Origin: Bacteroidales bacterium
GTDB taxonomy: Bacteria > Bacteroidota > Bacteroidia > Bacteroidales > JAAUTT01
Direction of reading: 5' to 3'
DNA length: 5,483 nt
NCBI GenBank assembly: GCA_012031335.1
Contig: JAAUTT010000375.1
Coordinates: forward strand, 1 to 5,483
How positions within the stretch are numbered: position 1 is the first letter of the stretch; every line of letters begins with the position of its first letter. A program made the position numbers and the translations under genes. Positions 4,192 to 5,483 of this stretch are shown piece by piece. Below the pieces are notes generated by a model. It was given only the letters and a program-made list of their open reading frames with translations. It did no database searches and had not been told where the DNA came from.

Positions 4192-5483
4192 GTGGAGAAG
4201 AATGGACAATCGACAGGTGTGCTTATTAACGGAGCTGGTCCTTCGGGATTAATGCTTGCGTGTCAGTTGGCTATTCATAATATCCCCTTTCGTATCATCG
4301 ATAAAAAGCTTGCTTTATCCAAATTCTCGGGTGCCATGATTATCCATGCACGAACCCTGGAAATTTTTTACCAGATGGGTATTTCGGTTAAAGTATTGAA
4401 GGAAGGTCTGATCGCGCAAAAGTTATCCCTTAAATTTAACAGAAAAACAACCATTTCTCTTCATGTAAGTAACATGGGAGGTAACCTGACGCTGTTCCCT
4501 TATATGCTTTTGCTCGAGCAATGGAAACTCGAAATGCTGTTGGCAGGATTCATCCAAAGTCATGGATACGAAATAGAACGTGGAACTACCTTATTAAGTT
4601 TTTCTCAAAAAGACGGGCAGGTTACCTCGGTTCTAAAGAAACCTGATGGGATGGGCGAAATTGTGCATTCCCGGTTTTTGATTGGTGCCGGAGGAAGTAC
4701 CAGCCTGGTGCGGCGTCAACTGCGCATTCCCTTTTGGGTAAAACGCATCCTGAGCTTTTGTTTGTTACCGACTGCGATGCCAATGTTAATGCTTCGCATG
4801 CCGAAATGATCTTTGCTTTTACCAGAGAACATACGCTGGGATTTTTCCCTTTGCCCGATAACCGCTGGCGAATCGATGGGAAAGTACCTCAGCAGGATAA
4901 AAAAAGTGAAAAGGTTACCTTCGATTATATTGAGAGCCAATTAAGTAAATCGCGTTATTTTGGATTATTGCTTACCGATCCCGGCTGGTTTTCGATTTTT
5001 CGCTCCCATTCGCGTTATGCGCCGGTATTCAGGTATTTCAACTGTTTTCTTGCCGGTGATGCAGCACATATTCATAGTCCCGTAGGTGCGCAAGGTATGA
5101 ATACAGGTTTGCAGGATGGTTATAACCTGGGCTGGAAACTTGCCTTTGTCATGAAGGGATTTGCCAGTGAAGATTTATTACAGACATACCAGGAGGAACG
5201 ATTACCCGTGGCCAGGAAAATCATTGCATTTACCGACATCTTTTTCCGGGTGGTGATAAGCGATAACTTTCTCGCAAAAAATATTCGTCTGTTGGTAATG
5301 CCTGTGTTACTGAAATTGTTGCATCCCTGGCTGTACAGGAACAGCAGTTTTCGCAGGCGTCTGTTTGGCGCTCTGGCGGGTTTGAGTATCAATTACCATA
5401 AAAGTTCACTTACAATGCCTCTTCCGGGGGCTAAATATATTACGTACTTGTCCCCCGCCCCGGAGATCGACTTCCTTGTGTTC
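4192..5483 (+). CDS. FAD-dependent aromatic monooxygenase, PheA/TfdB type (frameshifted, 3' end outside window)
   Basis: This flavoprotein hydroxylase of the FAD_binding_3 family uses NAD(P)H and O2 to hydroxylate aromatic rings, here probably the polyketide. The FAD dinucleotide-binding motif is VLINGAGPSGL (10-20). The DG-motif region reads GAGGSTSLVR (165-174) with Gly where Asp is usual. After correction the GD motif is AGDAAHIHSPVGAQG at about 288-302, followed by MNTGLQDGYNLGWKLA. The first frame ends at 4809, while the family sequence continues in another frame from 4737. One extra T in the T-run 4732-4735 gives IPFLGKTHPELLFVTD. A second shift at A-run 5433-5435 restores VLVPRPGDRLP, the loop leading to the C-terminal thioredoxin-like domain, which lies outside. 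The start is GTG 4192; an ATG at 4188 would be in frame if T4191 were spurious. It begins 12 bp after the methyltransferase. Confidence 0.88.

Larger units (their letters stand above)
746..5483 (+). other. Probable single operon: stress protein, small membrane protein, prenylated-polyketide pathway
   Basis: Six plus-strand genes follow with gaps of 3, 17, -17, about -29 and 12 bp and no visible terminator between them. The four right-hand genes (prenyltransferase, type III PKS, methyltransferase, flavin hydroxylase) supply build, decorate and prenylate steps for one aromatic lipid or quinone. The first two may be regulatory or accessory, or an older unit placed upstream by chance. The right boundary is outside the window. 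Pathway assignment is inference from families and order. Confidence 0.65.

Noticed and set aside
5120..5392. A 90-aa minus-strand frame inside the monooxygenase
   Set aside because: It is antisense to strongly conserved flavoprotein sequence and has no domain signs of its own.
1..5483. Mobile elements, CRISPR arrays, tRNA or rRNA genes
   Set aside because: No transposase motifs, terminal repeats, regularly spaced repeats or structural RNA signatures were seen.

Overview
The window looks like chromosomal DNA from a member of the Bacteroidota. The evidence is the moderate-to-low GC content, the A-rich start regions without strong Shine-Dalgarno sequences, and protein families whose wording matches Bacteroidota versions: a MacB/LolD-type ABC ATPase and a UbiA protein carrying the NSYQDKD...SIG motif. 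Genus cannot be told from this sequence.

Layout. Bases 1-477 on the minus strand hold the N-terminal part of an ABC-transporter ATPase of the MacB/LolD efflux type, cut by the window edge. A 268-bp divergent intergenic region (478-745) separates it from a plus-strand series that runs to the right edge. It contains a perfect GTTGGA-N3-TCCAAC dyad with a weaker copy exactly 20 bp away, a sigma-54-like element facing the ABC gene, and a separate 8-bp inverted repeat nearer the plus-strand genes. The plus-strand series is: universal stress protein (746-1279), a 59-aa two-helix membrane protein (1283-1462), a UbiA-superfamily prenyltransferase (1480-2385), a type III polyketide synthase (2369-3505), a class I SAM methyltransferase (3477-4179, frameshifted) and an FAD-dependent aromatic hydroxylase of the PheA/TfdB type (4192-right edge, frameshifted). 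Gaps are 3, 17, -17, about -29 and 12 bp, so all six could be one transcription unit.

Function (inference). The last four genes form a coherent small pathway. The type III PKS makes an aromatic or pyrone polyketide from an acyl-CoA starter and malonyl-CoA. The methyltransferase methylates it, the flavoprotein hydroxylates it (probably towards a hydroquinone or quinone), and the membrane UbiA protein attaches a prenyl group. The most economical prediction is a membrane-associated prenylated or alkylated phenol or quinone. Starter, prenyl donor and product cannot be read from sequence.

Caveat. The window carries a set of apparent single-base indels: near 12, 4014, 4732-4735 and 5433-5435, possibly also 4191. 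Correcting each of the first four restores a family-conserved stretch. They lie near both ends and in unrelated genes on both strands, while the middle (about 750-4000) reads cleanly. This favours sequence or assembly error over gene decay, and the affected genes are annotated as single genes with frameshifts.
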